Source: Devriesea agamarum (GTDB lineage Bacteria > Actinomycetota > Actinomycetes > Actinomycetales > Dermabacteraceae). From it: DNA of 64,000 bases. Below are positions 16,063 through 25,840 of the stretch, one piece after another (within the stretch, counting starts at the first letter, position 1; the number at the start of each line of letters is the position of its first letter). Below the pieces are notes generated by a model. The model searched no databases, was not told the origin of the DNA, and was given only the letters and a program-made list of their open reading frames with translations. Made by a program: the position numbers and the translations under genes. The stretch covers positions 1,612,001 to 1,676,000 of the forward strand of contig NZ_LN849456.1 of assembly GCF_900070355.1 (NCBI RefSeq). The letters run 5' to 3'.

Positions 16063-18720
16063 TTACAGCTTGGTGAGCGGCGCATAGCGCACGAGCAGGC
16101 GTTTCTTTCCGTGCGGCGCTTTGAACACCACTTCCACCTGGGTCTTTTCTCCCGAGCCGCTGACCGAGGTGACTGTTCCCATGCCGAAAGAATCATGGGT
16201 GACGCGATCCCCGACCGCTAGCGACGGGATTTGGTCCGCGTTGCGTGCGGGACGCCCGGATCCGAAGGACGGACGCGAGACATCTCGCCGCCCCTGACCA
16301 ATCCCCGCACCCACTAGGGATGGCCCACGACGTGTCTGCTCACGTCCCCAGGACTGTCCCTGGCTCGATCCGCTGCCCCAGGAGCTACTACCCGACAAAG
16401 AGCTACTGCCCGCCCGGGCCACATGCATAACCTCGTCGGGAAGGTCATCGATGAACCGGCTGGCTGGCATGTACTGGGTAGATCCCCAGGCGGCACGCAT
16501 CTGGGCACGGGTGATAAAAAGCCGTTCGCGAGCGCGGGTTAGACCCACATACACCAATCGTCGTTCCTCCTCCAGCTGCTCAGGATCAGCTAAAGAACGC
16601 TGATGCGGGAACGTACCGTCTTCCATCCCGGTCAAAAACACCACCGGAAATTCAAGACCCTTTGCCGTATGCAGCGTCATCAGGGTGACGAATTGGTCAT
16701 CTCCGTCGGGAATCTGATCCGAATCCGCCACCAGCGACACCTTTTCTAAAAACGCTTCGACTAAGCCCTGTTCGGACTGGTCACCAGCGATGTCGGTGAG
16801 GTCAGTGAGCTGGTCGGGACGGGCATCAGCCTCTGTCTCATCCCCCGCCAATGCCGCGAATTCTGACTCTGCTGCGGCCCCAGCCTGCTGCTCAGTTTCA
16901 AACTCTGCGGCAACCGCCACCAGCTCGGACAGGTTCTCCAGCCGCGACTCGTCTTGTGGGTCATCGCTCGCTCTCAGCTCCGCTTCATACCCCGTGCGCT
17001 GCAAAATAGCATCCAAAACGGTGGCCGGGCCCTCACCTCGATCCACCAGTTCGCGCAGCTCGGCGAGCAGTGCAGTGAAGTTTCGGATCATCCCCAGCGA
17101 CCGGGTGGCGATGCCGGGAGCTTCCTCAGCCCGTTCCAGCGCCTCGCCAAACGCGACCCGCTCCTGCTCGGCTAACAGTGCGACGGCTGCTTCTGCTCGG
17201 TCACCTATTCCCCGCTTGGGAACGTTAAGGATCCGACGCAGGTTTATTTCGTCGGCGGGATTAACCAGCACGCGCAGATAGGCGATAGCGTCCTTAATCT
17301 CACGGCGCTCATAAAAGCGGGTTCCGCCGACCACCTTGTAGGGCAACCCCACCCGAACCAGCTGGTCCTCCAACGCTCGGGACTGAGCGTTCGCGCGATA
17401 AAACACCGCGATATCGCCCGCTTGTCGGCCACCGTCAATTAAGGCGTCGATCTGCTGGCTGATATAGCGAGCCTCCGCCTGATCATCGTCAGCGACATAC
17501 AGGGTGATCTTGTCGCCCGCCCCATGGTCAGTCCAGAGATTTTTCTTCCGCCGCCCCGGGTTGGCTTCAATCACAGCATTCGCCGCGGTCAAAATGTTCT
17601 GGGTCGAGCGGTAATTCTGTTCGAGCACAATCGTGCGGGCCCGTGGGTAATCCTGCTCGAACTCGATAATGTTACGAATTGTCGCCCCGCGGAACGCATA
17701 AATGGACTGGTCAGAGTCACCCACCACGGTGAGGTCCACATGCTCATTTTCCCCCACAAGCTCGCGGATCAACGCATACTGGGCGTGGTTGGTATCCTGA
17801 TATTCATCAACCAGAACATGTCGAAAACGTCGCCGGTACCCCTCGGCAATGTCCGGGTGCTCGCGCAGCAAACGCACCACCAAACCGATCAGGTCGTCAA
17901 AGTCACACGCCCCCGCTAGGCGCAGCCGTTCGTCATAGGCCGCGTACACCTTGGCAATTGTTTTCTCCCACGGGTTCTTCGAGTTCTCTGCCTCGTCGGT
18001 GAACCGTTGCGGGCTAACCAGTTCATTTTTGAGGGAGGAGATTCGGGAGGCGAACCCGCGCGGCGGATTCTTTTTCGTATCGAGGCCGAGGTCCTTGCAC
18101 ACCGACTGAATCAGCCGCTGAGAATCCGCCGCATCGTAAATGGAAAACCCCGACGTCAGACCGAGCGCACCGGCATCTCGCCGAAGAATCCGGACACACG
18201 CCGAGTGAAACGTTGACACCCACATGGAGCGGGCTGCCGGACCGATGAGCGCCTCAACCCGCTCTTTCATTTCCGCGGCGGCCTTATTAGTGAAGGTAAT
18301 CGCGAGAATTTCCCCGGGATGCGCTTCCCCTGTCCGCAGAAGATGGGCAATGCGATGGGTCAGGACCCTGGTCTTGCCCGATCCGGCGCCGGCCACGATC
18401 AGCAAAGGAGACCCCCGATGCTCGACCGCTTCGCGTTGCGGCGGGTTGAGCCCCACCACCAGATCATCCGGGCTACCGCCCTGTACGGCAGCGGCAGCCA
18501 CCGGACCAGCTGCACGCTCAGCCCCATGGCCTGGGCGCACGATAGCCTCGCGATCTGGTCCAGCACCAGGCGCATCGCGTCCGGCGCCCAGACCGGAGGC
18601 ACCAACTGTCAGGTCAGAGGATTCAGGCGAGGGCTCGGGGGCATCAGAAGGAACCGCCGGATTCGTTGCGAAACGATCAAAGGCGGCGGGCAGCGGAAAG
18701 TCATCGAACAAAGAGCTCAT
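16063..18720 (-). CDS. pcrA: UvrD/PcrA-type superfamily 1 DNA helicase
   Basis: 885 aa from the ATG at 18720 (MSSLFDDFPL); the frame stays open further upstream but without similarity. Residues 1-90 are a disordered Pro/Ala/Glu-rich extension. Helicase motifs follow in order: Walker A AGAGSGKT (110-117), DEYQDT, GDSDQSIYAFRGA, EQNYRST, TLHTAKGLEFPVVFLTG and VGLTRARERL. A Ser/Gly-rich segment precedes a C-terminal domain (VGDRVTHDSFGMGTV), typical of actinobacterial and firmicute PcrA and implicated in RNA polymerase binding. It unwinds DNA 3'-5' in repair and replication restart. It is divergent from the membrane protein at 18838. The 70 bases before the start show no strong ribosome site. 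Confidence 0.95.
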   Translation of the reverse strand: MSSLFDDFPLPAAFDRFATNPAVPSDAPEPSPESSDLTVGASGLGAGRDAPGAGPDREAIVRPGHGAERAAGPVAAAAVQGGSPDDLVVGLNPPQREAVEHRGSPLLIVAGAGSGKTRVLTHRIAHLLRTGEAHPGEILAITFTNKAAAEMKERVEALIGPAARSMWVSTFHSACVRILRRDAGALGLTSGFSIYDAADSQRLIQSVCKDLGLDTKKNPPRGFASRISSLKNELVSPQRFTDEAENSKNPWEKTIAKVYAAYDERLRLAGACDFDDLIGLVVRLLREHPDIAEGYRRRFRHVLVDEYQDTNHAQYALIRELVGENEHVDLTVVGDSDQSIYAFRGATIRNIIEFEQDYPRARTIVLEQNYRSTQNILTAANAVIEANPGRRKKNLWTDHGAGDKITLYVADDDQAEARYISQQIDALIDGGRQAGDIAVFYRANAQSRALEDQLVRVGLPYKVVGGTRFYERREIKDAIAYLRVLVNPADEINLRRILNVPKRGIGDRAEAAVALLAEQERVAFGEALERAEEAPGIATRSLGMIRNFTALLAELRELVDRGEGPATVLDAILQRTGYEAELRASDDPQDESRLENLSELVAVAAEFETEQQAGAAAESEFAALAGDETEADARPDQLTDLTDIAGDQSEQGLVEAFLEKVSLVADSDQIPDGDDQFVTLMTLHTAKGLEFPVVFLTGMEDGTFPHQRSLADPEQLEEERRLVYVGLTRARERLFITRAQMRAAWGSTQYMPASRFIDDLPDEVMHVARAGSSSLSGSSSWGSGSSQGQSWGREQTRRGPSLVGAGIGQGRRDVSRPSFGSGRPARNADQIPSLAVGDRVTHDSFGMGTVTSVSGSGEKTQVEVVFKAPHGKKRLLVRYAPLTKL

Positions 18721-18837
18721 GGTGCGACCAGGATAGGCGCCCGACCCGACAAAGGACCTAAGCCCTTTTGGTGAGGCCATATGCCGGTACCTCTCGGTAA
18801 GATTCCAGGGAAGCCGACGACAAGAGGAGTACCGAGC

Positions 18838-20349
18838 ATGAGCGTCCCGCGCACGACGCCATCGCCACCCGATGCCGTCTCGTTGCATCGCGCGGCATCC
18901 ACATCGGCCCCCGACGCCCAGACTCTAGACACTCAGGTCCCCCAAATCCACGTTCCAGACATCCCGTTTTGGTCACGGCCCATCCAACCGGTCAACATGA
19001 TCGGTTCCATCGTGGTCGGCCCGATTATGGCCGCCCTCGGAGCCACCATCACCGCCATCATCCTGCTGGGCCTCGCCGTGATTGCGACGTTAACGGTTGC
19101 GCCCACCTGGCCCGACACCCCCATCCCACCCGGGCCGCTGCATCCCACGGTAGTTCCCGATCCCGGCCCGTTGTACACATTCCAGCTGATCATCGGGGTG
19201 ATCGCCCAGACCGTCGCCATCGGCTTCGGTGGCACACTGCGCGGGGATATCTCCATGTACAGCCCGTACGGGGCCAGCACCGGGATGTCTCTGGTCTACC
19301 GGATGCCCATTTTGATCATTCCCGTGATCACCATGCTGGTGGTGATCGGAACGAACATTGTCCTCAACCGCACAAGTCGTCCAACCAACCAGTTCGCTAT
19401 TGTGTCCTCTGCGCTGCTCGCCGGGATTTTCGCGATGATTGGCAGTTCCATCGCTATGTGGATCTTTGCGATTCCGTTCCCGCCGACCTCTTCCACAGTT
19501 GCCACCAATGAGCTGCGCACTGGAAACTATGGGGCGGCAGCAGGGGTGTTCCTGGTGGTTTTCGCCGGAACCCTGATCGGCCAGCAGCTAGGGGCGCGCA
19601 AACCCCTGGTCCCCATCCCGCTGATGCGCGATGTGTGCCGAGGCATTGGCACCGCCCTCACTCATCTGGTCACCCTGGCGTTACTGGGCGGTAGCATTGT
19701 GTTGATCACCCTGACCTGGGAGATTGCGACCCACTCGGGGCTAGCCAACGCCGCCGTGTTCTTGCTGATGTCCCCGTGGTTTGGTGTGACCATTGCAATC
19801 TGGGCAGCGGCGGTCGGCATGCTCGCGCCCGTGCATGGTACCCTCCCCGGCGAGACCCAGATGTTCGGCACCATCACATCCCTGGACCCATGGCACTGGA
19901 TCCCGCTGCTGGCGGCAGTGTTCGCTCTCGCGTTGGCCGCTGCAGCCATCCGCAATGCCACGCGGTTTCGCCAGCCTGAAGGAACCGATGTCAGCCGGAT
20001 CACTCGCATCGGCGGTTGGTTTGTACTTCCGGCGGCCTACGGGGCGCTTGCCCTATTGGCCCTGGTGGCGACCCGGAGCCGAGCCTGGGTGGATACCGGC
20101 GCTATCGGACAGATGCTGCTGGGGTCGCAGCCGCAGATCAGCTTCGATATTCAGCTGGTCGCGTGGGGACCTCTCGTGTTCATGCTGTGGGGCGGGATCG
20201 TAGAACTGCTGTCTCGGGCCATCGCACCGGCCCGCACCGCCCTGCGCACCCGCTCCCGTCCTCCGACACCGGTGCTGGTCATCGGAGCCAGCTATCTTGG
20301 ACTATTCACGCTGGTGGTTGCGATCGGGTTGATCGCCGCCCACTGGTAG
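18838..20349 (+). CDS. Polytopic membrane protein of unknown function
   Basis: 503 aa from the ATG at 18838, chosen because AGAGGAG lies at 18823-18829; an ATG at 18781 has no such site. About 50 soluble residues precede roughly ten helices, the first near NMIGSIVVGPIMAALGATITAIILLG. A Pro-rich loop (TWPDTPIPPGPLHP) lies between TM1 and TM2. In position (next to pcrA) it recalls the large DUF6350 membrane proteins of Micrococcales, but I could not confirm that from the sequence. No catalytic motif is visible. Confidence 0.75.
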   Translation: MSVPRTTPSPPDAVSLHRAASTSAPDAQTLDTQVPQIHVPDIPFWSRPIQPVNMIGSIVVGPIMAALGATITAIILLGLAVIATLTVAPTWPDTPIPPGPLHPTVVPDPGPLYTFQLIIGVIAQTVAIGFGGTLRGDISMYSPYGASTGMSLVYRMPILIIPVITMLVVIGTNIVLNRTSRPTNQFAIVSSALLAGIFAMIGSSIAMWIFAIPFPPTSSTVATNELRTGNYGAAAGVFLVVFAGTLIGQQLGARKPLVPIPLMRDVCRGIGTALTHLVTLALLGGSIVLITLTWEIATHSGLANAAVFLLMSPWFGVTIAIWAAAVGMLAPVHGTLPGETQMFGTITSLDPWHWIPLLAAVFALALAAAAIRNATRFRQPEGTDVSRITRIGGWFVLPAAYGALALLALVATRSRAWVDTGAIGQMLLGSQPQISFDIQLVAWGPLVFMLWGGIVELLSRAIAPARTALRTRSRPPTPVLVIGASYLGLFTLVVAIGLIAAHW

Positions 20350-20373
20350 TGCCGGGGCACAGCGCCGACGCGT

Positions 20374-20721
20374 TCAGCCTCCGATATGGAAAACGGCCAC
20401 CACAATATTGGCGATGATCAGAACCGGAATGCCGTACCACACAACCGGGTTCGTCTTCTCCCGACGATCCTTGGCCACAAAGGCAAACGCGGTCACAATC
20501 AGCGCCACCACGAGTTTGATGGTGTAGAAAAGATGCCCGCTGGCGGCACCCATGGACATGTTCACGACCATTGCCAGGGCGCCGAATACGAGAGCGCCAG
20601 CGGCGGCATGGGCGACAGCAGGGCTAATCTGCTTGGTACGAGCGGCCACAGCCCACGCACCGAGAGCAACGGCCCAGCACACGAGGTGGAGGATAACCAA
20701 GATTCCAATGACGATGTTCAT
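20374..20721 (-). CDS. Small four-helix membrane protein
   Basis: 115 aa with four hydrophobic helices (about 2-26, 38-60, 66-84 and 92-112) and a single charged loop, AKDRREKTNP. The family is not recognised; the topology suits a small integral membrane protein of the kind found singly in actinobacteria. Its stop lies 24 bases from the convergent gene at 18838, and its start is 22 bases from the divergent GH15-like gene at 20744. Those 22 bases are very short for two promoters. Confidence 0.7.
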   Translation of the reverse strand: MNIVIGILVILHLVCWAVALGAWAVAARTKQISPAVAHAAAGALVFGALAMVVNMSMGAASGHLFYTIKLVVALIVTAFAFVAKDRREKTNPVVWYGIPVLIIANIVVAVFHIGG

Positions 20722-20743
20722 ACCGGAAGTCTAAGGTGCTGAC

Positions 20744-22051
20744 GTGCCGTCACGACGTTCTGTTCTGCGCCGGACAGGCATGGTTGCGCTGGTCACAGCT
20801 TGCTCAGCGGGACTGGCTCAGCCGACAACGCCCGAGCGTGCCGCCCCGGGAACATCGTGGATACTGCGCAGCAGCGGCGTCGTGCGCCTGACCGACGGTC
20901 GTCTGGAAGCACTCCCGGGCCGCGGCCCCGCAGATCCGGTACAGCGTCGGCTCTGGCTTCCACGGTCACTGCGTGCCCGCATTGTCCCCTCCGCTCTCGC
21001 CGCTACCGCTGATCTTTCTCATGTCCCTTTTCAGCTTCGGACAATGGCCCGTCAAGCCCTCGCCGACCTGGATGTTCTCACTCTTGCCGACGGCACCGCG
21101 CTAGCATCCATCGCCCCGAACTGGCGGTACCACTGGCCCCGCGACGCCGCGTTCGTTGCCCTCGCGCTCACCGTGTACGGAGCTGCCGACCGCGGACTAT
21201 CCGTTCTTCAGCGCAGCGTGGGCTGTCTTAGCCCCGATGGCACCCTGGAGGCTCGATATCTCCCCGGATCCTGTTCACCGCCGGACCATCGCGGAGCGCA
21301 ACTGGACGGCCTGGGATGGACACTATGGGCACTTGACCAGTGGCGTCATCTCGCACCTGGGCAGGTCGCCGCTGACCGTGCCCGCACCGTTCAACATATG
21401 GCGTCGGCACTAGCTCGCGGTCTCACCCGTCACCTCGACCCGGTCACAGGACTTCCGAGCGCCTCCCCCGATTACTGGGAAGTTCCGACCTCTGCGCTCA
21501 CACTCGGAACAGCTGCCCCGGTGACCAGCGGGCTGTGCGCGGCCTCCCGACTGCTCAGCGACGTTGCCGAGGGCCGTGCTCTGCATATGGCTGCTCGCCG
21601 TGCCCACGCCTCTTTGCGAACCAGCTTTGGAACTCGTGGCTGGCCGCGCCGCGCTGATCGCCCCGGCCTGGACTGTGGCGTTGCAATGGTCTTCCCGCCG
21701 TTTCTTGCTGGGACGGGTGCAACAGACCAGGTCCGCGACCGAGCCCGGACGCGGCTCGCGGTTCCCATAGGGGGCATCCGCCCTGGGGAAGACTGGCACG
21801 ACTGGCTGACCTCGTGGACGCCGGAACTCGCGCTCTTTACCCTGGTCGATGCCTGTGCCGGACAGCGCGATAAAGCCCTTGGAGACCTCCGATTTCTTTC
21901 CCAGCATCTGACGGTGGCGGATTCTTTGCCGGAAAAGATCAACGGTTCCGGGGCTCCCGCAGGCGCTGCACCTTTGGCTTGGACAGCTGCCCTGGTGCTG
22001 TTGACCTTGAGTGTGCTTGCCGGAACCGATCTTACGCCCCCGACGCTGTGA
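20744..22051 (+). CDS. GH15-like glucoamylase-fold lipoprotein
   Basis: 435 aa from a GTG. The N-terminus SRRSVLRRTGMVALVTAC has a twin-arginine-like basic stretch, a hydrophobic core and a possible lipobox at C20, so it is probably exported and lipid-anchored. The (alpha/alpha)6 domain shows GH15 motifs: YHWPRDAAFVALAL (129-142), GAQLDGLGWTLWAL, DYWE with the putative acid E246, and SLPEKINGSG with the putative base E397, followed by PLAWTAALVLL. GH15 enzymes release glucose from alpha-glucans; trehalases also belong there. The domain is shorter than usual, and the substrate is unknown. Its 3' end overlaps the convergent glycosyltransferase by 20 bases. Confidence 0.78.
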   Translation: MPSRRSVLRRTGMVALVTACSAGLAQPTTPERAAPGTSWILRSSGVVRLTDGRLEALPGRGPADPVQRRLWLPRSLRARIVPSALAATADLSHVPFQLRTMARQALADLDVLTLADGTALASIAPNWRYHWPRDAAFVALALTVYGAADRGLSVLQRSVGCLSPDGTLEARYLPGSCSPPDHRGAQLDGLGWTLWALDQWRHLAPGQVAADRARTVQHMASALARGLTRHLDPVTGLPSASPDYWEVPTSALTLGTAAPVTSGLCAASRLLSDVAEGRALHMAARRAHASLRTSFGTRGWPRRADRPGLDCGVAMVFPPFLAGTGATDQVRDRARTRLAVPIGGIRPGEDWHDWLTSWTPELALFTLVDACAGQRDKALGDLRFLSQHLTVADSLPEKINGSGAPAGAAPLAWTAALVLLTLSVLAGTDLTPPTL

Positions 22052-23372
22052 CCAGCGCTATGGCCTGCGCGTAGAGCCGCATATGCTCAGCGACGCTGTC
22101 CTTCCACCCCGGTATCGGCGGCAGCGTGCGCGCGGCATCTCTGAAGGCCGCCAACTGTGGACCGGATGGATTTTGCGCGAAGTGGGCAAGGATCTGTCCC
22201 AGCTTGGCATGACTGTCGACCGAGATCACTGCGTTCTGTAAGCCTGCGCCCAATTCGCTCAGCGCAACAGAGTCCAGCGCATTTTTCGAGGCAGAATCCA
22301 ACTCGGTCTGCGGGATATTGTCGAAAAGGTCAGCTACCGGGGCCCCTGTGCGCACAATGATTGGCAATCCTGCTAACCGGGCCTCCAAAGCTGCTAAACC
22401 AAATGATTCGTCGGGGGACGGTGCAACAAAGACATCGGCCTGGCGATAGAGCTGTTTCAGTGCGTCGCGATTTTTCAGGCCGACAAAACGCACCACCCGA
22501 GTTCGGGTTACTGCCGAGGCCAGGTGTCGAAACGGCCCGGTTCCGCAGACCACCCAGTCCACCCCGCAGGTTGCATCCCGCGGCGTCAGGGTGTGCGATA
22601 AGCGCACAATATCGGCGACCCGTTTACGCGGCGCTAGGCGCATGGCTGACACCACCCGCAGCGCTCCGCCGGCTCGAATGACCGGGCGCTCTATATCCCA
22701 GTCGCCTGGATCAACCGCGTTGATCAACACTTTGACCGGGATGGGGGTTCCAAAGCAGCGCTGAGCCGCGAACGCCGCCCGGGCAGAGACCGCGGTCAAT
22801 ACCGCCCCCTGCCCTGACCGCAGCTGACGCGGGTACCACAGGGGCATGGTCTGTGTCCGCCCGAGCGGACCCAATGCCGGAAGAACTCGGGTCATCACCC
22901 CGGCAAGCACACTGTGCCAGGTGATGACCAGCGGTATGTGCGCAGCCAGGGCTATCTGGATTGCCTGGTTCGCAAATGGTGACACCAGACCGGCGTGAAT
23001 ATGCACCACGTCGGGTCTGATCTCGGCCAGTTCAGCGCTTAGCAGTCGATAGCCGGACGGGGTAACCGGCAGACCAGCAAAACCACGTCCCAATCTGCGA
23101 ATCTGCACCACATGGGAATGCAAATCCGATACTTGGTCTGCTGCTGGGTCTGATACTGAGTCTGATGGCGGGTTCGCTCCATCGCGTGAGGATGAGGGGG
23201 CGGGTGAGCCCGAGGTGGCAGGCAGAGATGGCGCACCGTGTGACTCCGCGGTGGCGGTGACGACGAACACTCGATGCCCGGCCCTAGCCAGGTGACGGGC
23301 AAGCGCCGCCACATGACGTTCGATACCGCCCACGCGCGGTTCATAGCAGTCGGAAACCAAAGCGATCCGCAC
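22032..23372 (-). CDS. GT4-family glycosyltransferase
   Basis: 446 aa. It begins MRIALVSDCYEPRVGGIERHV, the GT4 N-terminus with its glycine-rich acceptor loop. A Ser/Pro/Asp-rich insert (about 64-95) is followed by VHIHAGLVSPFA. The C-terminal donor-binding half has VSAMRLAPRKRVADIV and the nucleotide-sugar site PSPDESFGLAALEARLAGLPII, including the E-x7-E pair. It would move a hexose from an NDP-sugar to a lipid or glycan at the inner membrane face; PimB/MgtA-type mannosyltransferases are the nearest analogues. It is divergent from the flippase-like gene at 23449, 76 bases away, and the two may serve one envelope pathway. Confidence 0.85.
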   Translation of the reverse strand: MRIALVSDCYEPRVGGIERHVAALARHLARAGHRVFVVTATAESHGAPSLPATSGSPAPSSSRDGANPPSDSVSDPAADQVSDLHSHVVQIRRLGRGFAGLPVTPSGYRLLSAELAEIRPDVVHIHAGLVSPFANQAIQIALAAHIPLVITWHSVLAGVMTRVLPALGPLGRTQTMPLWYPRQLRSGQGAVLTAVSARAAFAAQRCFGTPIPVKVLINAVDPGDWDIERPVIRAGGALRVVSAMRLAPRKRVADIVRLSHTLTPRDATCGVDWVVCGTGPFRHLASAVTRTRVVRFVGLKNRDALKQLYRQADVFVAPSPDESFGLAALEARLAGLPIIVRTGAPVADLFDNIPQTELDSASKNALDSVALSELGAGLQNAVISVDSHAKLGQILAHFAQNPSGPQLAAFRDAARTLPPIPGWKDSVAEHMRLYAQAIALVTASGA

Positions 23373-23448
23373 GTCCGTATTTTATGCGGGCTCTTGGGAC
23401 GTTTACCGCCCGCCTTGGAGTTCAACCCGCATGCGAGAATAGTCGGCG

Positions 23449-24531
23449 ATGAACGAGCACAGGCCACGCGACCGCACGGCCACTTCTCCCCTGCGTCAAG
23501 CATTGCGTATCACGCTGTCAGCCATCGCGGTCATCATCCTGATCGGATGGGTTCTTCCCGCCGTCACGGGCACGAGCTGGCCGAGTATCGCGACCTCGCT
23601 GTCGCGCATCTCCATGCCATATCTGATTGCCCTGTTTGTTCTCGAACTGTGCGTGATTCTCACCTATGCCGTTGCGGTGCAGGTGGTGGTCCCTGGTCTT
23701 CGGTACTGGCACGGTTTACTCACCCATACGACATCGACCGCGATATCTAATTCCGTGCCGTTTGGTAGTGCACTGTCACTCGGGGCGCTGTATGCGATGT
23801 TGCGCTCATACGGGTTTTCGCGCAGCACCATCGCTTTAGCGGTCGCCTTGACCTCACTTGCCGATACCGTGGTCAAACTGGCCCTGCCTGTCGTGGGGCT
23901 GGCCGCGTTGGCTCTCGCTGGTCAGGCTGTTCCGCGCGGTGTGGCCTGGGCTGCTTTAAGTGCGGCCGTTCTGGGGGCTCTGGTTTTGGGGACCGTGATT
24001 GCGGTGGCGTGTTCAGCGCGGGCGCTGAGCGCGCTCACCACCTCGCTTCAGGACACAGTTCATCGCGTTTTCGCTCTCATGGGACGGTCCAGCACCCCCG
24101 ATTTGGTGACCCCCGCGCTGTCGCTCCGGCAACGGGCGACAACGATTATGCGACGCGGCTGGCACCGGCTCATCCTGCCTGCTACAGGTGTACGCGTTAT
24201 TCAGTTCATTATGTTCGTCGTGTGCCTGCGGGCTGTCGGCGAAGACATCGGATTAGCAGCGGCTTTCGCAACATTCGCTCTGGGCCGGCTGCTGGCGATG
24301 GTTCCCCTGACTCCTTCTGGCATTGGCATCACGGAGACGGGCACTGCCGCCGCCCTGGTCACGCTCGGTGCCGACCCAACCGCTGCCGTCTCAGCGGTGC
24401 TGCTGTTGACGCTGGCGACCACGGTGCTCCAAGTCCCGATCGGGGCGGTGACCGGCGGTATCTGGTGGGTACGACGGCACCACATCCATCCTTACGGCGA
24501 CGACATCAGCACACCAGGAGCATCCTCATGA
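23449..24531 (+). CDS. UPF0104/LPG-synthase-type membrane protein (flippase-like)
   Basis: 360 aa with about eight helices. It has the features of the lysylphosphatidylglycerol synthase transmembrane region: an early ISMPYLIALFVLELCVI segment, the SVPFGSALSLGALYAML motif, and MVPLTPSGIGITETG near the end. The GIGxxE-type motif is typical of the family. It lacks the cytosolic aminoacyl-transfer domain of MprF, so it is the stand-alone form thought to flip or scan lipid-linked substrates. It overlaps the MFS gene by ATGA (24528-24531) and is divergent from the GT4 gene. Confidence 0.82.
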   Translation: MNEHRPRDRTATSPLRQALRITLSAIAVIILIGWVLPAVTGTSWPSIATSLSRISMPYLIALFVLELCVILTYAVAVQVVVPGLRYWHGLLTHTTSTAISNSVPFGSALSLGALYAMLRSYGFSRSTIALAVALTSLADTVVKLALPVVGLAALALAGQAVPRGVAWAALSAAVLGALVLGTVIAVACSARALSALTTSLQDTVHRVFALMGRSSTPDLVTPALSLRQRATTIMRRGWHRLILPATGVRVIQFIMFVVCLRAVGEDIGLAAAFATFALGRLLAMVPLTPSGIGITETGTAAALVTLGADPTAAVSAVLLLTLATTVLQVPIGAVTGGIWWVRRHHIHPYGDDISTPGASS

Positions 24532-25787
24532 CCGGCCACACCAGTGCGAACGCAGCAGCCTGTCGGGGAGGCTACGGAGCCCTACCCAAGTTGTCGGGCA
24601 CCGCTTTTTTCCCCATTGCTTGGATTGCGCGCCTACCGGCAGCCATGATGCCCGTCGCGGTGATGACGCTGCTGGTTGCTACGACGGGCTCGTACACCAC
24701 AGCGGGCTACGGTTCCGGTTCTGTCGGTCTAGGGACCGCAATTGGGGCCCCGCTGCTCGGTCTGGCCGTGGATCGTTTCGGTCAACGTCGTGTGTTGGTG
24801 CCCATTGCGGTGCTGGCGTGCCTTGGGATTCTTGCCACCGTGATCCTGGCGGTCTACCGGGCCCCGACCATCGCGATCTGCGCTGCCTGTTTAATCGCCG
24901 GACTCGCTAACCCTCAGGTCGGGGTGATGGCGAGGTCGCGTTGGCTGCATCTGGCTGGGACCCCTACACATAACCCCGGCAAACGCGCCGGGTGGTATTC
25001 GCGGACCGTCGCGGCCGCGCTCGGCTATGAGTCGATGGCCGACGAACTGAGCTTCGTGGTGGGCCCGGTTTTGGTGGGGACGGTTTCTGCTCTGGCTGGG
25101 GATCCCGCGCCGCTGACCTTAGCTGCTGCGGCGACTGCCTTGTTTGTGATTTGGTTTGCTCTGCACCGCACGGCCCCGCCGTCCGTGCGAATGCATGCAG
25201 ACGCCGGCAGTTCCCAGGCCCCCGCCCGGGACATTTTTAGACTTCCTGTGCTGTCTCCCGTCATCGGGATGGCCTGTCAGGGTGCTTATTTCGGTGCCAC
25301 TCTCACCGCGGTGACTGCCATGGCCAATGCCACCGGGGATCCCGGACGGGCCGGTATTTTGTATGGCGCGATGGGATTGACATCCGCGGTGTTCGCGCTG
25401 ACCTTGGTGCGGGTACCCGACCGGATTAGTCTGCGCACTCGGTGGATCGTCTCCGCGGCGGTGATGACCGTCGGCGCACTCATGCTGCCGCTAGCCCATG
25501 GTCCGATCACGTTGATGCTGTGTCTCGCGCTCACGGGCTGCGGCGTGGGCCCGGCAATGGTGACGATGTTCGCGACCGCCGGTGCCACCTCCCCCGCCGG
25601 TCGAGCCAGTTTGGTGATGACCCTCATGTCTGCGGCTGTGGTGACGGGACAAGCCCTAGCTTCGCCGCTGACTGGACGTTTGGCGGACCATGGGGGCTAC
25701 GCCGCGGTGGCGTGGGTTCCGGCGCTGTGCGGCTTGCTGGTGGCCTTGGCGGCCATCTTTACTCGCTCGCACCGTTCTTCGCAGTAA
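24528..25787 (+). CDS. Major facilitator superfamily transporter
   Basis: 419 aa from the ATG at 24528, which overlaps the preceding stop and has AGGAG at 24516-24520. Twelve helices are predicted, with the MFS loop LAVDRFGQRRVLVPIAVL between TM2 and TM3 and its weak repeat LVRVPDRISLRTRW in the second half. The absence of soluble domains fits a drug or metabolite exporter; no substrate can be assigned. It is translationally coupled to the flippase-like protein, so they are made together. Confidence 0.87.
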   Translation: MTGHTSANAAACRGGYGALPKLSGTAFFPIAWIARLPAAMMPVAVMTLLVATTGSYTTAGYGSGSVGLGTAIGAPLLGLAVDRFGQRRVLVPIAVLACLGILATVILAVYRAPTIAICAACLIAGLANPQVGVMARSRWLHLAGTPTHNPGKRAGWYSRTVAAALGYESMADELSFVVGPVLVGTVSALAGDPAPLTLAAAATALFVIWFALHRTAPPSVRMHADAGSSQAPARDIFRLPVLSPVIGMACQGAYFGATLTAVTAMANATGDPGRAGILYGAMGLTSAVFALTLVRVPDRISLRTRWIVSAAVMTVGALMLPLAHGPITLMLCLALTGCGVGPAMVTMFATAGATSPAGRASLVMTLMSAAVVTGQALASPLTGRLADHGGYAAVAWVPALCGLLVALAAIFTRSHRSSQ

Positions 25788-25840
25788 GTCTTGCCGCCAG
25801 AACACCAGGCTAAGAAATCTGTTCAGGTGGGTGGCAGTAG

